Of a stretch of 64,000 bases of DNA, positions 34,127-44,062 are shown one piece after another. Both the position numbers and the translations under genes were made by a program. This stretch comes from Maribacter polysaccharolyticus. Lineage in GTDB: Bacteria; Bacteroidota; Bacteroidia; Flavobacteriales; Flavobacteriaceae. The number at the start of each line of letters is the position of its first letter. The stretch's first letter is position 1. The DNA is taken from NCBI RefSeq assembly GCF_028882255.1, contig NZ_JARBUY010000001.1, positions 756,165-820,164 of the forward strand. The letters are read 5' to 3'. The notes beneath the pieces were generated by a model that was not told the DNA's origin, ran no database searches, and worked only from the letters and a program-made list of their open reading frames with translations.

Positions 34127-34146
34127 AGAAATCAAAAGACAAAATT

Positions 34147-34827
34147 ATGAAAAAAGATTTCGAAACAAAAATCATCGGTTGGGCCTTTATCGTATCGGCC
34201 GTTTTGCTTTGGGGGGGATGGTTTTTTTCTCCCCATCATTTGGGGGAATATATTGTAGCCTCCGACTTTACTGAGATCAATAAAAACTTATGGACGTGGA
34301 TATGGATCTACCGTATGCACATTTTTGGTTGGGTGATCATGGGGATCGCCATGTTCGCCTTAACCGGAATAGCCACCAAAAAACCTTACCGTGTATTGAT
34401 CTATCCAGGAACCGGAATGATAATCGTGGGCACCTTTACCTTGGCCATCGCAGCGGCTTTCTACTATACGTTCGGAGCTTGGGGGGTTGGCAATACCATG
34501 GGAAAATCCCCTGAGGAAATCCAGGAAATCATGGATGGCCTACTGTTCACCAACCATTATGTTACTTGTTTTGTACGATTTGGACGTGTATTCTCGGGGG
34601 TCGGATTGGTTATTTTAGGAGCGGCCTTTGTAAAATGGAGTATCCTGAACAAAGGACTGGGATGGTTTACCATTCTTTTGGGTATCGCTGCCATGGGCAT
34701 TATTATGGGAATCCCTGATAACTTCGAAATCTATAAACCCATATTCCATCTTAAGGTCATTTGGCTGGTATTGATGGGGTTGACCTTATTGACCAAAGGG
34801 ATAAACCTTCCCGATGAAAAAGAATAG
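34147..34827 (+). CDS. Unknown polytopic membrane protein
   Basis: The predicted 226-residue protein has about six hydrophobic helices and conserved-looking polar/aromatic spots (SPHHLGEYI, RMHIFGW, NHYVTCFVRFGR). The His and Arg residues near membrane faces could bind a heme or metal, but this is speculation. No family was recognised. The frame is open upstream to 34090, inside the palindrome; the ATG at 34147 is the better start. It is expressed from a Crp/Fnr-like promoter and ends at a strong terminator. Confidence 0.75.
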   Translation: MKKDFETKIIGWAFIVSAVLLWGGWFFSPHHLGEYIVASDFTEINKNLWTWIWIYRMHIFGWVIMGIAMFALTGIATKKPYRVLIYPGTGMIIVGTFTLAIAAAFYYTFGAWGVGNTMGKSPEEIQEIMDGLLFTNHYVTCFVRFGRVFSGVGLVILGAAFVKWSILNKGLGWFTILLGIAAMGIIMGIPDNFEIYKPIFHLKVIWLVLMGLTLLTKGINLPDEKE

Positions 34828-34848
34828 ATCTCACTACGGTCAAGGTTA

Positions 34849-34892
34849 AAACAAGCAACGTCCCGAATTAATTTTCGGGACGTTGCTTGTTT
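34849..34892. terminator. Strong bidirectional terminator
   Basis: A near-perfect stem of about 19 bp (AAACAAGCAACGTCCCGAA and its complement, loop TTAATT) lies just behind the unknown membrane protein. Confidence 0.85.
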
Positions 34893-34940
34893 CAATATCG
34901 AATCAAAGTGGGCGGAACAAAATCATACCCATATTAAGGG

Positions 34941-35048
34941 TTATTTGTTTACCGTTACCCTTTCATCCTCGATTACCCTGCTTCGGTTTATCGCAAGGGC
35001 GAATTGCTTAACGGTGGATGGCATACCCCCGGCACTCAGGTTGACCCT
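34941..35048 (-). pseudogene. Possible coding remnant after the TIM-barrel gene
   Basis: In frame with and beyond the TAG stop of the isomerase-like gene the minus strand stays open for 35 codons, including MPSTVKQFALAINRS and ending ERVTVNK before TAA. The composition looks protein-like, so it may be the tail of a decayed gene or a small ORF starting at ATG 35024. Evidence is weak. Confidence 0.2.
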
Positions 35049-35924
35049 CTATTTGAACCCTATGTTTTTTAACCCCTTGTGGCTTACTTTGATGGCCTCG
35101 AGAGGTCCCATATTAAAAGTCTTATCCTGTTCCACCATATAATATTCCATCCCTGATAATTTTTTATTGGCCAAAATCCTGGCAAAATCTATATTACCAT
35201 TACCCACAGGTGCGAACCTTCCTTGATCGTCCATATCCTTAACATGCCAGATTTTGAATCTTTTGGGATATTTATTGAAATATTCCACTGGATCGGCACC
35301 GGCCTTCGTAACCCAATACAGGTCCATTTGGAAGTTTACATATTTCGGGTCACAATTTTCCAACAAATACTCTATGGGTATTATCCCGTCGGCATCTTTC
35401 TTAAATTCGAAATCATGATTATGGTAGAGCAATTTAAGTCCGGCCTTTTTCGCTTTCTTGCCCAAGGAGGTTAAAATACCGGCCAAATTTTCAACTCCTC
35501 CCTTCATCCCCATCATCCTGGTCTCCTTATCAACCGTAAAAAGCCCCATTGGAGGCACTGGAACCACAAAATACTTGAAACCGGCAGCCTTTACATCGGC
35601 CATCATGGCATCGGCATTCTCCAAGGTCACGGATCCTTGGTGCGTACTGATCGGATGAAGTCCGATTTCCTTGACATAGTTTTTAAAGGCCATAGGGGTC
35701 ATGTTATAGAACTTACCGTCGGCATATCCTGCCGCTTCTATATTTTTATATCCGGCATCGGCCACGGCCTTAAGGGTTTCCTTAGCGTCCTCCCCCATAG
35801 CGTCACGGACGGTATATAGGGCCAGACCACCAAATTTTTCTTGGGCATAGGTCGTAAAAACACCTAAAAACAAAAAGCATATGAGCATGCTTTTAATGAA
35901 ACGGTCGAGACTTGATTTTTTCAT
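35049..35924 (-). CDS. Exported sugar phosphate isomerase/epimerase-like TIM barrel
   Basis: The 291-residue protein has an N-terminal signal anchor or signal peptide (to about residue 28, TTYAQ). The remainder is an AP-endonuclease-2/xylose-isomerase-like TIM barrel: LALYTVRDAMG, GYKNIEAAGY, LLYHNHDFEF (metal His), FQMDLYW and WHVKDMD. These are metal-dependent sugar isomerase/epimerase folds, often exported in Bacteroidota and of unknown substrate. It appears monocistronic. Confidence 0.85.
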   Translation of the reverse strand: MKKSSLDRFIKSMLICFLFLGVFTTYAQEKFGGLALYTVRDAMGEDAKETLKAVADAGYKNIEAAGYADGKFYNMTPMAFKNYVKEIGLHPISTHQGSVTLENADAMMADVKAAGFKYFVVPVPPMGLFTVDKETRMMGMKGGVENLAGILTSLGKKAKKAGLKLLYHNHDFEFKKDADGIIPIEYLLENCDPKYVNFQMDLYWVTKAGADPVEYFNKYPKRFKIWHVKDMDDQGRFAPVGNGNIDFARILANKKLSGMEYYMVEQDKTFNMGPLEAIKVSHKGLKNIGFK

Positions 35925-36168
35925 ATTCGTAATTGTTTAATATTGATTAGCATTCTAGGTTCTAGTATCATCTTCAAAATACTTCCTTAAAGATAAGAAG
36001 GTTTATAACAAAGTAAGAACTAAAAAAGAAAAACGATCATCCGTATAGGAATTACGATATAAGTAGAATGCCCCATCCAATGCATGGCCCTCGGTATGAC
36101 ATAGTGTATGGCACCCCTCGGAAAACAAAAGATACCCGTCGGACTATTTTTAAAGTAAGATTTAACCG

Positions 36169-36999
36169 TTAATCCTTACTAACAAATACGTTGGCGACAA
36201 GGGCCCCTACGATCATAAGGATGCCCACTAAGCTCCAAATCGAATAGAAATCCCCAAACCAAAGAACACCAACGGTAAGGGTAAAAATAACTTCGATATA
36301 TTTTAATGGCGCCACCAAATTGGTTTTTGCTACCTGAAATGCCTTGGTCATGAATATTTGTCCGAAAAACCCGAATATCCCCAAACTCAAAAACAGCCAC
36401 CAATCAATGCCTATAGGTTTTTTCCAATTGAATATACTTAGTATACCACCAATTACGGTTCCCACGAACATAAAATAGTTTACGATGACAATCGGTGAAT
36501 CGCTTTTTCCGATCCTCCTGATGGTTACATATACCAAGCCACTGAATATAGAAGCGGCCAAAATCAGAACCAGCCCCGTATTATCAATCGCCCCATCGAA
36601 ACCCTTTAGGACAAGCACCCCTAAAAAGGCCATAAAGAACAAGGGCCATTGAAGTGGCCTTAATTTTTCCTTCAACAATAAAACAGCAAAAAAGGTAGCA
36701 AATATGGGGGATAAATACCGTAAGGATACGGCTGTACCAACAGACAGATATTTCAAGGACATAAAGAAGAGACTCATAGCGGTCAACCCTATAATGGACC
36801 TCACCAGCATCAATGTCCTTTTATTCCCCCAAATATCGATGCCTTTATATAAGATATACGTTGTTCCCAGAACAAAAGAACCCAATGACCTAAAAAAAAC
36901 AATCTCAAAGGTTGGAAAACCGGAAAGATATTTTACCACCGAATTCATTAACGTAAATGAAAAGGTACTGATAATCATATAAAGGATAGCTTTCTTCAC
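36169..36999 (-). CDS. EamA/DMT-family transporter
   Basis: The predicted protein has about 276 residues and ten hydrophobic helices in two EamA repeats (ILYMIISTFSFTLMNSVVKYL ... FRSLGSFVLG; YVTIRRIGKSDSPIVIVNYF ... IEVIFTLTVGVLWFGD). The frame is open to a GTG at 37113, but the extra 38 residues do not fit the family; GTG 36999 before KKAILYM is preferred. Substrate unknown (family members export amino acids, nucleosides or drugs). Confidence 0.8.
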   Translation of the reverse strand: MKKAILYMIISTFSFTLMNSVVKYLSGFPTFEIVFFRSLGSFVLGTTYILYKGIDIWGNKRTLMLVRSIIGLTAMSLFFMSLKYLSVGTAVSLRYLSPIFATFFAVLLLKEKLRPLQWPLFFMAFLGVLVLKGFDGAIDNTGLVLILAASIFSGLVYVTIRRIGKSDSPIVIVNYFMFVGTVIGGILSIFNWKKPIGIDWWLFLSLGIFGFFGQIFMTKAFQVAKTNLVAPLKYIEVIFTLTVGVLWFGDFYSIWSLVGILMIVGALVANVFVSKD

Positions 37000-37275
37000 A
37001 ATTTCTGCTTTGGGAGACCGGCCTAATCCATTTGATATACAAATAGGCAGGATACATGACGGGATTAAAAAAACAAGCCTTAAAATTACTGCAAATTCCC
37101 CACTTGTCCGCACCCTATCCCATATTTTGGAAATATGATAAATTCTTGCTATTCCATCTATTATACGTTAAAAAAAGGAGGGGTTATTTAATGAAAAACC
37201 ATTCCCGCCCGTTAAGGGTTGAATTATTCCGGTACCAATCCAAAGGATTGGGAACACCACTTCCGATAGATCCCC

Positions 37276-37911
37276 TTACCCATTAATGCTTTTTAAAAGC
37301 TCTTGGATTCGATTGCCCGTTAAAGTTGAAGCATAACGGGTTATTTTCCCAATAGGCCAGTCCCACCATTTCAATTGCAGTAAAGCTTCTATTTCGGACG
37401 CTGTAAAGCGCTTTCGAATCAATGTTGCCGCATTGCCGCCCACTATCGAATAGGGTTCCACGTTTTTGGTTACCGTTGCATTACTTGCTATAATGGCCCC
37501 ATCGCCTATTTGTATACCAGGCATTATGGTCGCGTTATATCCTATCCAGACATCATTACCAATGACCGTATCCCCTTTTGACGGATACGATTTACCTGCC
37601 ATCGCATCTTTCCAATCCCCCCCGAATATGGCGAAGGGATACGATGAAATGGCCTCCGACAAATGATTGGCACCGTTCATAATAAAGGTTACCCCAGAGG
37701 CAATCATGCAGAATTTACCGATTATCAATTTATCGCCCACAAAATCAAAATGATACTTGACGTTTTTTTCAAAATTACCAACACTCTCAAAATCATCATA
37801 ATACGTATAGTCACCTACACTGATATTCGGATTTTTGATCATATTCTTTAGAAAGCAAAGACGGTCATAGCCCACAAGGGGAAACGGATTGTTTTTATCT
37901 GGAATACCCAT
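37276..37911 (-). CDS. Vat/CatB-type xenobiotic acyltransferase
   Basis: This 211-residue left-handed beta-helix protein has hexapeptide repeats (VIGNDVWIGYNATIMPGIQIGDGAIIASNATV) and the catalytic-His segment FIMNGANH, closely following streptogramin A and chloramphenicol acetyltransferases of the Vat/CatB type. The start MGIPDKNNPFPLVGYDR is chosen because Vat proteins begin this way; the frame is open to 37989. Whether it confers drug resistance is unknown. It follows the SDR gene on the same strand. Confidence 0.85.
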   Translation of the reverse strand: MGIPDKNNPFPLVGYDRLCFLKNMIKNPNISVGDYTYYDDFESVGNFEKNVKYHFDFVGDKLIIGKFCMIASGVTFIMNGANHLSEAISSYPFAIFGGDWKDAMAGKSYPSKGDTVIGNDVWIGYNATIMPGIQIGDGAIIASNATVTKNVEPYSIVGGNAATLIRKRFTASEIEALLQLKWWDWPIGKITRYASTLTGNRIQELLKSING

Positions 37912-38020
37912 AGCTGTTGTTTTAATTTTTATTGAAGTATTGAATATAAGAAGAAGGGGTGAAACTACCGAGTACATGAAATTACGCAACCCAATACCCG
38001 ACTGTTTCCGATGTACTTGG

Positions 38021-38902
38021 TCATTTCTTTTTTATGGTATCCATCTCCGATTGAAAAAAAGTACCCAACCGATGACTTCCATATCTTGGTGCGATCGCAT
38101 CTTCGGCCATCAAGGTCAGGAAAAACTCTATCGGGCCATAGGTCTTTGAAGAGGTAAAGGTACGTAATATCCAAACGATAGATTTTCGTAACCCATGGGG
38201 CAAGTGTGATATTTTGACAGGGTTTCCGCAAGCCGTCAGGGCCATTTCGGCCACTTCGTTTTGGGTTAGGATGTCCGGTCCCCCAATATTGATTTCGGTT
38301 TGGTCGGATTCGATGGCATCGACACAGGCAATGGCAAGATCTTTCCCATGAATGGGATTGAACTTTTGTTCCCCACTACCAAAAAGGTAGACCTTTCCCC
38401 TTTGGGCCATCTCTAAAAAATCCTTCATATCGGAGAAAAAACCATTGGGTCTAATGATGGTAAATTCCAATCCCGAAGTTACCAGTTCATCTACAAATGA
38501 CTCCTTGGCTTCCAGGATTTTAAGGTTTCGGTGAAGGTTACCGTTCAAAACAGACACATAGATGAACTTTCTTACCCCGGAAGCCATGGCTTCCTTTAAC
38601 AAATTAACATTGGCTTGGTAATCCACATCCCAATAAGTAAGTCCGTCTTTCTGACGGGTAATCCCAACGGTTGAAATTACCGTATCCACGTCGTTAAAGT
38701 GCCCCTTTAAGGTTTCAGGGTTCGTAACTTCTGCTTTGATTACCGTAGCCGATTCCGAACTGAGCCCTTTCGCTTTATTTGTATTACGAACCAGTATTTT
38801 GGTTTGCAAAGTACGTATTTGGAGTTCTTTGGCGATATGTCTCCCGAGATATCCGGTTGCACCTGCCAATAAGACCGTATTCTTAGTTTTAATTGCCTTC
38901 AT
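38021..38902 (-). CDS. Atypical SDR, NAD(P)-binding (NmrA/YbjT-like)
   Basis: The 293-residue soluble protein has an N-terminal Rossmann motif VLLAGATGYLGRHIAKEL (GxxGxxG about 14-20) and the atypical SDR arrangement DTVISTVGITRQKDG ... FIYVSVLNG ... FTIIRPNGFF. The classic YxxxK is not obvious. It probably acts as an NAD(P)-dependent epimerase/reductase or a redox sensor. The acyltransferase start lies about 110 bases downstream. Confidence 0.85.
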   Translation of the reverse strand: MKAIKTKNTVLLAGATGYLGRHIAKELQIRTLQTKILVRNTNKAKGLSSESATVIKAEVTNPETLKGHFNDVDTVISTVGITRQKDGLTYWDVDYQANVNLLKEAMASGVRKFIYVSVLNGNLHRNLKILEAKESFVDELVTSGLEFTIIRPNGFFSDMKDFLEMAQRGKVYLFGSGEQKFNPIHGKDLAIACVDAIESDQTEINIGGPDILTQNEVAEMALTACGNPVKISHLPHGLRKSIVWILRTFTSSKTYGPIEFFLTLMAEDAIAPRYGSHRLGTFFQSEMDTIKKK

Positions 38903-39098
38903 TGTTTTGTATTTAGGTTACATGGAATGACCATTGACCATTACCTATTGTATAAATTATGCCTTTAAGGGAATTTCCCTTTACACTTAAAAAGCTTATT
39001 TACGTCCAAGATCGTGATATGGCAGCTTACCATTTAAGGAGAACCAAAAATCCATGGGGTCACTCTCCCCACATATATAGGGGATAGGTCATCGGGGA

Positions 39099-40355
39099 TC
39101 AATCTGCCTGTAAAAATTGCCCGATAGCCGTGTCTATTTTCGAAAAAATGCTTTGGTACTGCTGCATGTTCCCGTTAAAAGAGGCGTCTATATTCGAAAG
39201 GAAAACGTATCCCGAATTGCCGTTCCCATGCAGCTCCAAATGTGTTGAAACCCCAAGATCATTACCACCATGCATTACCTTGTCGTCTTTCATGTACCAA
39301 AAAAGTCCGTGGTTTTCAGCAAAATCATTGGGAACGATTCCGTTTTCGAGATGGGCATTGAACAGGTTGGCATACCCGGCTTGTGAAAATAGAGTGGATG
39401 AAGCCCCATTGACCCCATTGACCATATCCAACAGGTATTTCCCCATATCCTCATTGGTGGAATACAGGCCACCTTCGGGGTAAGAATCGTTGGCATAAAA
39501 TGGCAAAGGGGTGGCATCGTTGATATAAGCCGTGGCCATTTCCTCCATATCAACCGCTTCGATAGCATAGGTAGAGGCATTCATTTGCAAGGGTTGCAAA
39601 ATATGCTCCTTAACATACGTATCAAAAGATTGTCCGGTCACATTTTCGATGATCAGTCCGGTCAAACCGGTTGCCAAGTTGGAATAGGACCACGAGACTC
39701 CTGGTTCGATAGGCGCGAAATTATCCAAATCGTACATGGCGCCATCTTCCAAAAAGTATTCGGACAAGAATTCACTTAGGGCATACTTTTCCCGCTGTTG
39801 CATCCCCAGATCATCCATTAAAATGTGAGCACCTGCGGTTGAGGTATCCTCCCCGGGTAAAATATAATAGTTATGGGCCAAATATACCTGGGGGTTGTCC
39901 AATAGTCCCGAAGTGTGGGTTACCAAATGCTTGATTTTTATTTCCGCATCCGGCTGTTTGGGATTCGTAACCGTTACAGGCAGCAGATCGTTGATATCGG
40001 TTTCCAACGTAAAATACCCCTGCGCTATGGCCTTGGCCACAGCCGCCCCTACAAATGTTTTACTTACCGAGGCTATTTGGGTTACTGTCTGATTCGTATA
40101 GGCCACTTGATCGGCAATATTCGCATAACCAAAGGCTTCCTGGTATACAATGGTTCCATCTTTTACGATACTGACCGCAAATCCCGGAACGTTTTCCTGC
40201 TCTGCCATGGCATCAAGATAAGCAGATAGCGCTGTAGCAGATGTAATCCCGGATGGATCCTGAAGAACGATATCCTCCCGATCGTCATTGGTACAGGAGG
40301 ATAAAAGCATTACCGTAATAAGTGTTGAGATGATGAATTTAATTAATGTTGTCAT
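39099..40355 (-). CDS. Serine hydrolase lipoprotein (class C beta-lactamase/DD-peptidase fold)
   Basis: In this 418-residue lipoprotein (STLITVMLLSSC) the catalytic SxxK is ASVSKTF (Ser 96, Lys 99) and the YxN element is SYSNLATGL. The C-terminal H/K-x-G equivalent is probably MHGGNDLG. The family includes DD-peptidases, esterases and beta-lactamases; true class C enzymes are shorter and not lipoproteins, so an esterase or peptidase role is more likely. Confidence 0.85.
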   Translation of the reverse strand: MTTLIKFIISTLITVMLLSSCTNDDREDIVLQDPSGITSATALSAYLDAMAEQENVPGFAVSIVKDGTIVYQEAFGYANIADQVAYTNQTVTQIASVSKTFVGAAVAKAIAQGYFTLETDINDLLPVTVTNPKQPDAEIKIKHLVTHTSGLLDNPQVYLAHNYYILPGEDTSTAGAHILMDDLGMQQREKYALSEFLSEYFLEDGAMYDLDNFAPIEPGVSWSYSNLATGLTGLIIENVTGQSFDTYVKEHILQPLQMNASTYAIEAVDMEEMATAYINDATPLPFYANDSYPEGGLYSTNEDMGKYLLDMVNGVNGASSTLFSQAGYANLFNAHLENGIVPNDFAENHGLFWYMKDDKVMHGGNDLGVSTHLELHGNGNSGYVFLSNIDASFNGNMQQYQSIFSKIDTAIGQFLQAD

Positions 40356-40666
40356 GATTGTCGGTATTTATGATTCTTGGCATTTTTATCCTGTACCCAT
40401 TTTTAAATGGCCGTGATGGTACAGGACGTTACTGGTTTAATGAATACAATGCGTTGTGCATATCAATAACCGTGTTTCCGGTATTGGGCCCAACGGACAC
40501 GTTTGCTATCCCTAAAATTTGAAAATATCAGATGCTTTCTTGATACGGTGGGCGACTCTTTTGTCAAAAGTTTCATAATGATGTTTTTTTTAATGATTAC
40601 TGATTTTGATGCAAATATTCAATGAAAAGGGATGCCGGTCGTTCGGTTTTATGATTCGGGACAATT
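40356..40666. other. Intergenic region with one hairpin
   Basis: No gene is seen. A 9-bp stem TCCTGTACC / GGTACAGGA (40389-40426) encloses CATTT-TTAAATG, 34-71 bases in front of the serine-hydrolase start. It may lie in that gene's leader or terminate the upstream DUF4386 gene. Confidence 0.45.
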
Positions 40667-41338
40667 TTAAAAAGTTCTGGCTTTCACCCCTTTAACCAAT
40701 AAGAAGAGGCAAAGTGAAAACTCCCCCAAATCGGCAGGAAGGGTAATAAAAGCAGTTAAGGTGGCATCATCGGTAAAAAGAAAATGGATCACAAAGTCTG
40801 TCAAATACCCTACACAGCCTACCATCAACAGTATTCCTATGAGGTTGGGAAACAACTTCGAACGGTAGACCAAATACCCCAAGGGGAACAACCAAAAGCC
40901 GAAGAATACTTGGGCAATATGATAGCCCTCCTTATGTAACCTTAAATAAAAAAGCACCTGTTGCTTCAATTGTACTGAATTGAAACCTTCTTCTGGAATC
41001 AATAGGAGTGGCGCATAATGATTCAGCATATTAGTGCTCAGGATGGCCACGGCCACAGAAACGCCCAAGACCATTGTTTGGGCCATCCACTTGTGGGTAT
41101 CCTTAAAAATACGGTACAATACCATTGGCAATAAAAAATAGGCCAATAGCATGAATAGGTCACTGATAAAACCCAAACGGAACAGAAATACATTCTCCGT
41201 TATATTCTCAATGGTCTTACCGCCATCGACCACATCCACTATGGTGGTGCGTACGTACTTTTCCGCGAAAATACCGCAAAGGATCAGAATAAGATACAAT
41301 GCTCCTGCTACCCTTGCGGTTGATTTGATTGATTTCAT
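40667..41338 (-). CDS. DUF4386 membrane protein
   Basis: The 223-residue protein has six predicted helices and the DUF4386 opening (STARVAGALYLILILCGIFAE). The family is of unknown function. It lies 20 bases behind the beta-barrel gene on the same strand, so the two are probably cotranscribed. Confidence 0.85.
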   Translation of the reverse strand: MKSIKSTARVAGALYLILILCGIFAEKYVRTTIVDVVDGGKTIENITENVFLFRLGFISDLFMLLAYFLLPMVLYRIFKDTHKWMAQTMVLGVSVAVAILSTNMLNHYAPLLLIPEEGFNSVQLKQQVLFYLRLHKEGYHIAQVFFGFWLFPLGYLVYRSKLFPNLIGILLMVGCVGYLTDFVIHFLFTDDATLTAFITLPADLGEFSLCLFLLVKGVKARTF

Positions 41339-41358
41339 GATGAATAAACCCGTTGTTT

Positions 41359-42081
41359 TTAGTTGTTGTGAGCAGCAAATGGTCGATTATCGGCCTCCCC
41401 CCACAATGCCATATCCTTTTGCCTTGCTTTGGCCAGTGGATCTTTTTTCCATTTCTTCGCTAAAAGGACATTCATGTTAAAGTAACGATTGTAGATATCC
41501 GTTCCATTACCCATATCGACCATACCATAATGGTAGCGCAGATCAAGGAGTAACCTTGATCGCTTCAGTTGAAATTCGTACCCCAAACCGAATTGTATCC
41601 CGGCATCCCACCTGCTGTAGGTATCTGCTTCGGTACCGAAGTCCATCTTCTCCTTACCACCCAATAAAGTCCCATTGGCTTCGGTTTTTACACGGCCCCC
41701 CAAGTTATAGCTGACTACGGGACCTGCATTGAGATACACATTACATACATGTAGTCGGGCCATTACCGGCAAATCCAAGGTATTAAAGCGAAAACGGGTT
41801 TCCTGTCCGGTAAGCGGGTTATTGTCTTCCAGGCGCGAACCTTTCATTACAAAGTACAATTCGGGAACCACCGAAAAATAATCGGTAACCCCCATTTGAA
41901 AGGATGCCCCTACCTGAAGGCCCCAATACCCTTCTTTAAAATCTTTTAACGCTTTATTGTTTTCACCGAAGTCCATCGAGGTTGGCGTGTAGTTGATGAC
42001 CACATCCAAATAGGTTTCTTGTGCAGTGGCTCCCAATGCCATCAACACCATTGCCATGAATACTAGAAATTGATTTCCCAT
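41359..42081 (-). CDS. PorT/OmpX-like outer-membrane beta-barrel protein
   Basis: This 240-residue protein with a signal peptide (MGNQFLVFMAMVLMALGATAQ) has beta-strands GLQVGASFQMG, VPELYFVMKGSRLE, LPVMARLHV and LDLRYHYGMVDMG. The layout matches the small PorT-type barrel family of Bacteroidota. It is first in a pair with the DUF4386 gene. Role unknown; a structural or binding role at the outer membrane is likely. Confidence 0.75.
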   Translation of the reverse strand: MGNQFLVFMAMVLMALGATAQETYLDVVINYTPTSMDFGENNKALKDFKEGYWGLQVGASFQMGVTDYFSVVPELYFVMKGSRLEDNNPLTGQETRFRFNTLDLPVMARLHVCNVYLNAGPVVSYNLGGRVKTEANGTLLGGKEKMDFGTEADTYSRWDAGIQFGLGYEFQLKRSRLLLDLRYHYGMVDMGNGTDIYNRYFNMNVLLAKKWKKDPLAKARQKDMALWGEADNRPFAAHNN

Positions 42082-42214
42082 CTTGTCCGATTGTTTTTAG
42101 ATTAATGATGGGACAAAGATGAAAATGAAGCTAGGGCGAAACGCCCGAACTTATGAATCGGAACATTTTAATTGAAATACCGAACTTTATTCCACGCCAT
42201 GAAGGAGAACACCC

Positions 42215-44062
42215 TTAAGAATTGGCCTTGACCCATTGTTTTGGGGTCATGCCCGTTTCCTTTTTAAAGAAGGTATTGAAAACGGTCTTGGAGTTAAAAC
42301 CACTATCATAGGCCAGTCCCAATAAGGTAATGTTCCTGTTTTCGGGAGCAAGGGCCAGTCGTTGGAATTCCTTGATGCGGTATTGGTTGATATAGTCGTT
42401 GAAATTCTTACCAAAATGATTGTTCAATAACCAGGAAAGCTTATTCGGATGCAGATCAATATCTGCCGCCAATTGTTTTAAACCGAGCTCAGGATCGGTA
42501 AAACGCTTATCATCCCGCATGACCATTTCAATTGCATTGGCATAGGTTTTCAGTTGGTCGGCGGTAAATGGGGACGAATCCACTTTTTTTCCCGATACTA
42601 CAGCCAATTCAGGTAAATCAAAGGATTTGAACACAGCATCCTCAATTTCCTGGTATTTCGCATAAGTGCGTATGGGTTCCAAAAAAGGGTCATTCCTGAA
42701 ATTGAACAATTGTCCCGACCTTTCCGCAATCCTTGTCTCAAGAATGTTCATGGCATTTTCATGATGCCCTTTATAAACTTCAAGATATAAGTCCCACGAA
42801 CGTAAATTCTTCACCTCTGAATGTTCCCGCTCTTGGGCAAGTTCCGCATCCGTAATATTAAAAGAACCCTTTTGGTGCATAAGGTCAAAAATAGCCAAGT
42901 AGGTTTTTGGGCGTTCCAACTGGGGGGTTGATTGGACAAAATCCCACAGCGTATCTTTTTGACCGTCCAAAATAAGGGCTGCCGCTTTCATCTCCAAAGC
43001 CAATGGAAACGTGGAGGTCAATGATAGGGCCTTATCAAAAAGTAAAATGGCCTGTTTATAGTCTTTTTTAAAATACACCATATTCCCCTTCGTAAAATGG
43101 AGGTTTGCGGATAATGGGTTTATTCGTAAGGCCAATTCATTGGTGGCCAGGGCATCGTCAATCCGTCCCATACCGGAATAGCAATCGGCCAAAGCATCCC
43201 GCACTTCGGAAAGATTAGGGTTGATTGCTATCGATTTATGTAAATGTTCGTAAGTATCCTTATAATTCCAATATCCCCAAAAACTGATCGTGGCCTTCAC
43301 GTAATGGCCCATGGCCGAATCCGGATTCAATTTCAAGCCAATATCTATATACCGATTTGCTTCCTCAAGTCCGGGTTCCCGTTCCAAATAACCCCAAGAT
43401 GCCAACATACCTACACACCATCCTTTTTCCAAATATGCATCGGCATAAGAAGGGTCAAGCGTTATACTTTGATCCAAATAGGTAATCGCTTCCTTTACAT
43501 CTTTGGAATTCCACCGCATTCGAAGTTCACGTGCCTTCAGCAGCAGTTTATACGCCTCGATATTTTTCGTTGGGGCATCCACCAAGTGCTCCTGAACATC
43601 AAAATGACCGAAATTCTCCCTTATTTTATCGGCGATCAGCAGACTGATTTCATCCTGTAGTTCAAAAATATCGGAAAGGTCACGATCAAAACGTTCCGAC
43701 CACATATGAAAACCATTATCGGTACGGATCAATTGGGATGAGATACGGACACGCTCATTGATGATCCTTACACTCCCTTCCAGAAGCGTTTCCACCCCGA
43801 GTTCGTTACCTATATGTCGGGCATCCAATTGTTTGTTTTTATAGAAGAATGAAGATGTACGGGCGGTCACCTTAAGGCCTTCGATTTTTGTCAAGGCATT
43901 GATAATCTCTTCCGAAATCCCATCTGAAAAATACTCGTTCTCGGGCTTTCCGATATTCACAAAAGGTAATACTGCGATGGACTTTGAATTAAAAGTGGTT
44001 TTCACGAGCCTGAATAGGGTTACTTTCCCAGAATAAGGGAAAAATGCACTTAAAAATACCAA
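42215..44062 (-). CDS. TolB-like / TPR / AraC fusion regulator
   Basis: The 615-residue protein begins with a TolB/FlgO-like domain (SIAVLPFVNIGKPENEYFSDGISEEI, then ELGVETLLEGSVR and FELQDEISLLIADKI, about 28-130), common in adenylate cyclases and CadC-like regulators. TPR helices follow (about 150-400) and the C-terminus (about 515-615) is an AraC helix-turn-helix (YINQYRIKEFQRLAL ... GFNSKTVFNTFFKKETGMTPKQW). It is cytosolic, with no clear transmembrane segment. It would sense an intracellular or complex signal and regulate nearby genes; targets unknown. Confidence 0.85.
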   Translation of the reverse strand: MVFLSAFFPYSGKVTLFRLVKTTFNSKSIAVLPFVNIGKPENEYFSDGISEEIINALTKIEGLKVTARTSSFFYKNKQLDARHIGNELGVETLLEGSVRIINERVRISSQLIRTDNGFHMWSERFDRDLSDIFELQDEISLLIADKIRENFGHFDVQEHLVDAPTKNIEAYKLLLKARELRMRWNSKDVKEAITYLDQSITLDPSYADAYLEKGWCVGMLASWGYLEREPGLEEANRYIDIGLKLNPDSAMGHYVKATISFWGYWNYKDTYEHLHKSIAINPNLSEVRDALADCYSGMGRIDDALATNELALRINPLSANLHFTKGNMVYFKKDYKQAILLFDKALSLTSTFPLALEMKAAALILDGQKDTLWDFVQSTPQLERPKTYLAIFDLMHQKGSFNITDAELAQEREHSEVKNLRSWDLYLEVYKGHHENAMNILETRIAERSGQLFNFRNDPFLEPIRTYAKYQEIEDAVFKSFDLPELAVVSGKKVDSSPFTADQLKTYANAIEMVMRDDKRFTDPELGLKQLAADIDLHPNKLSWLLNNHFGKNFNDYINQYRIKEFQRLALAPENRNITLLGLAYDSGFNSKTVFNTFFKKETGMTPKQWVKANS

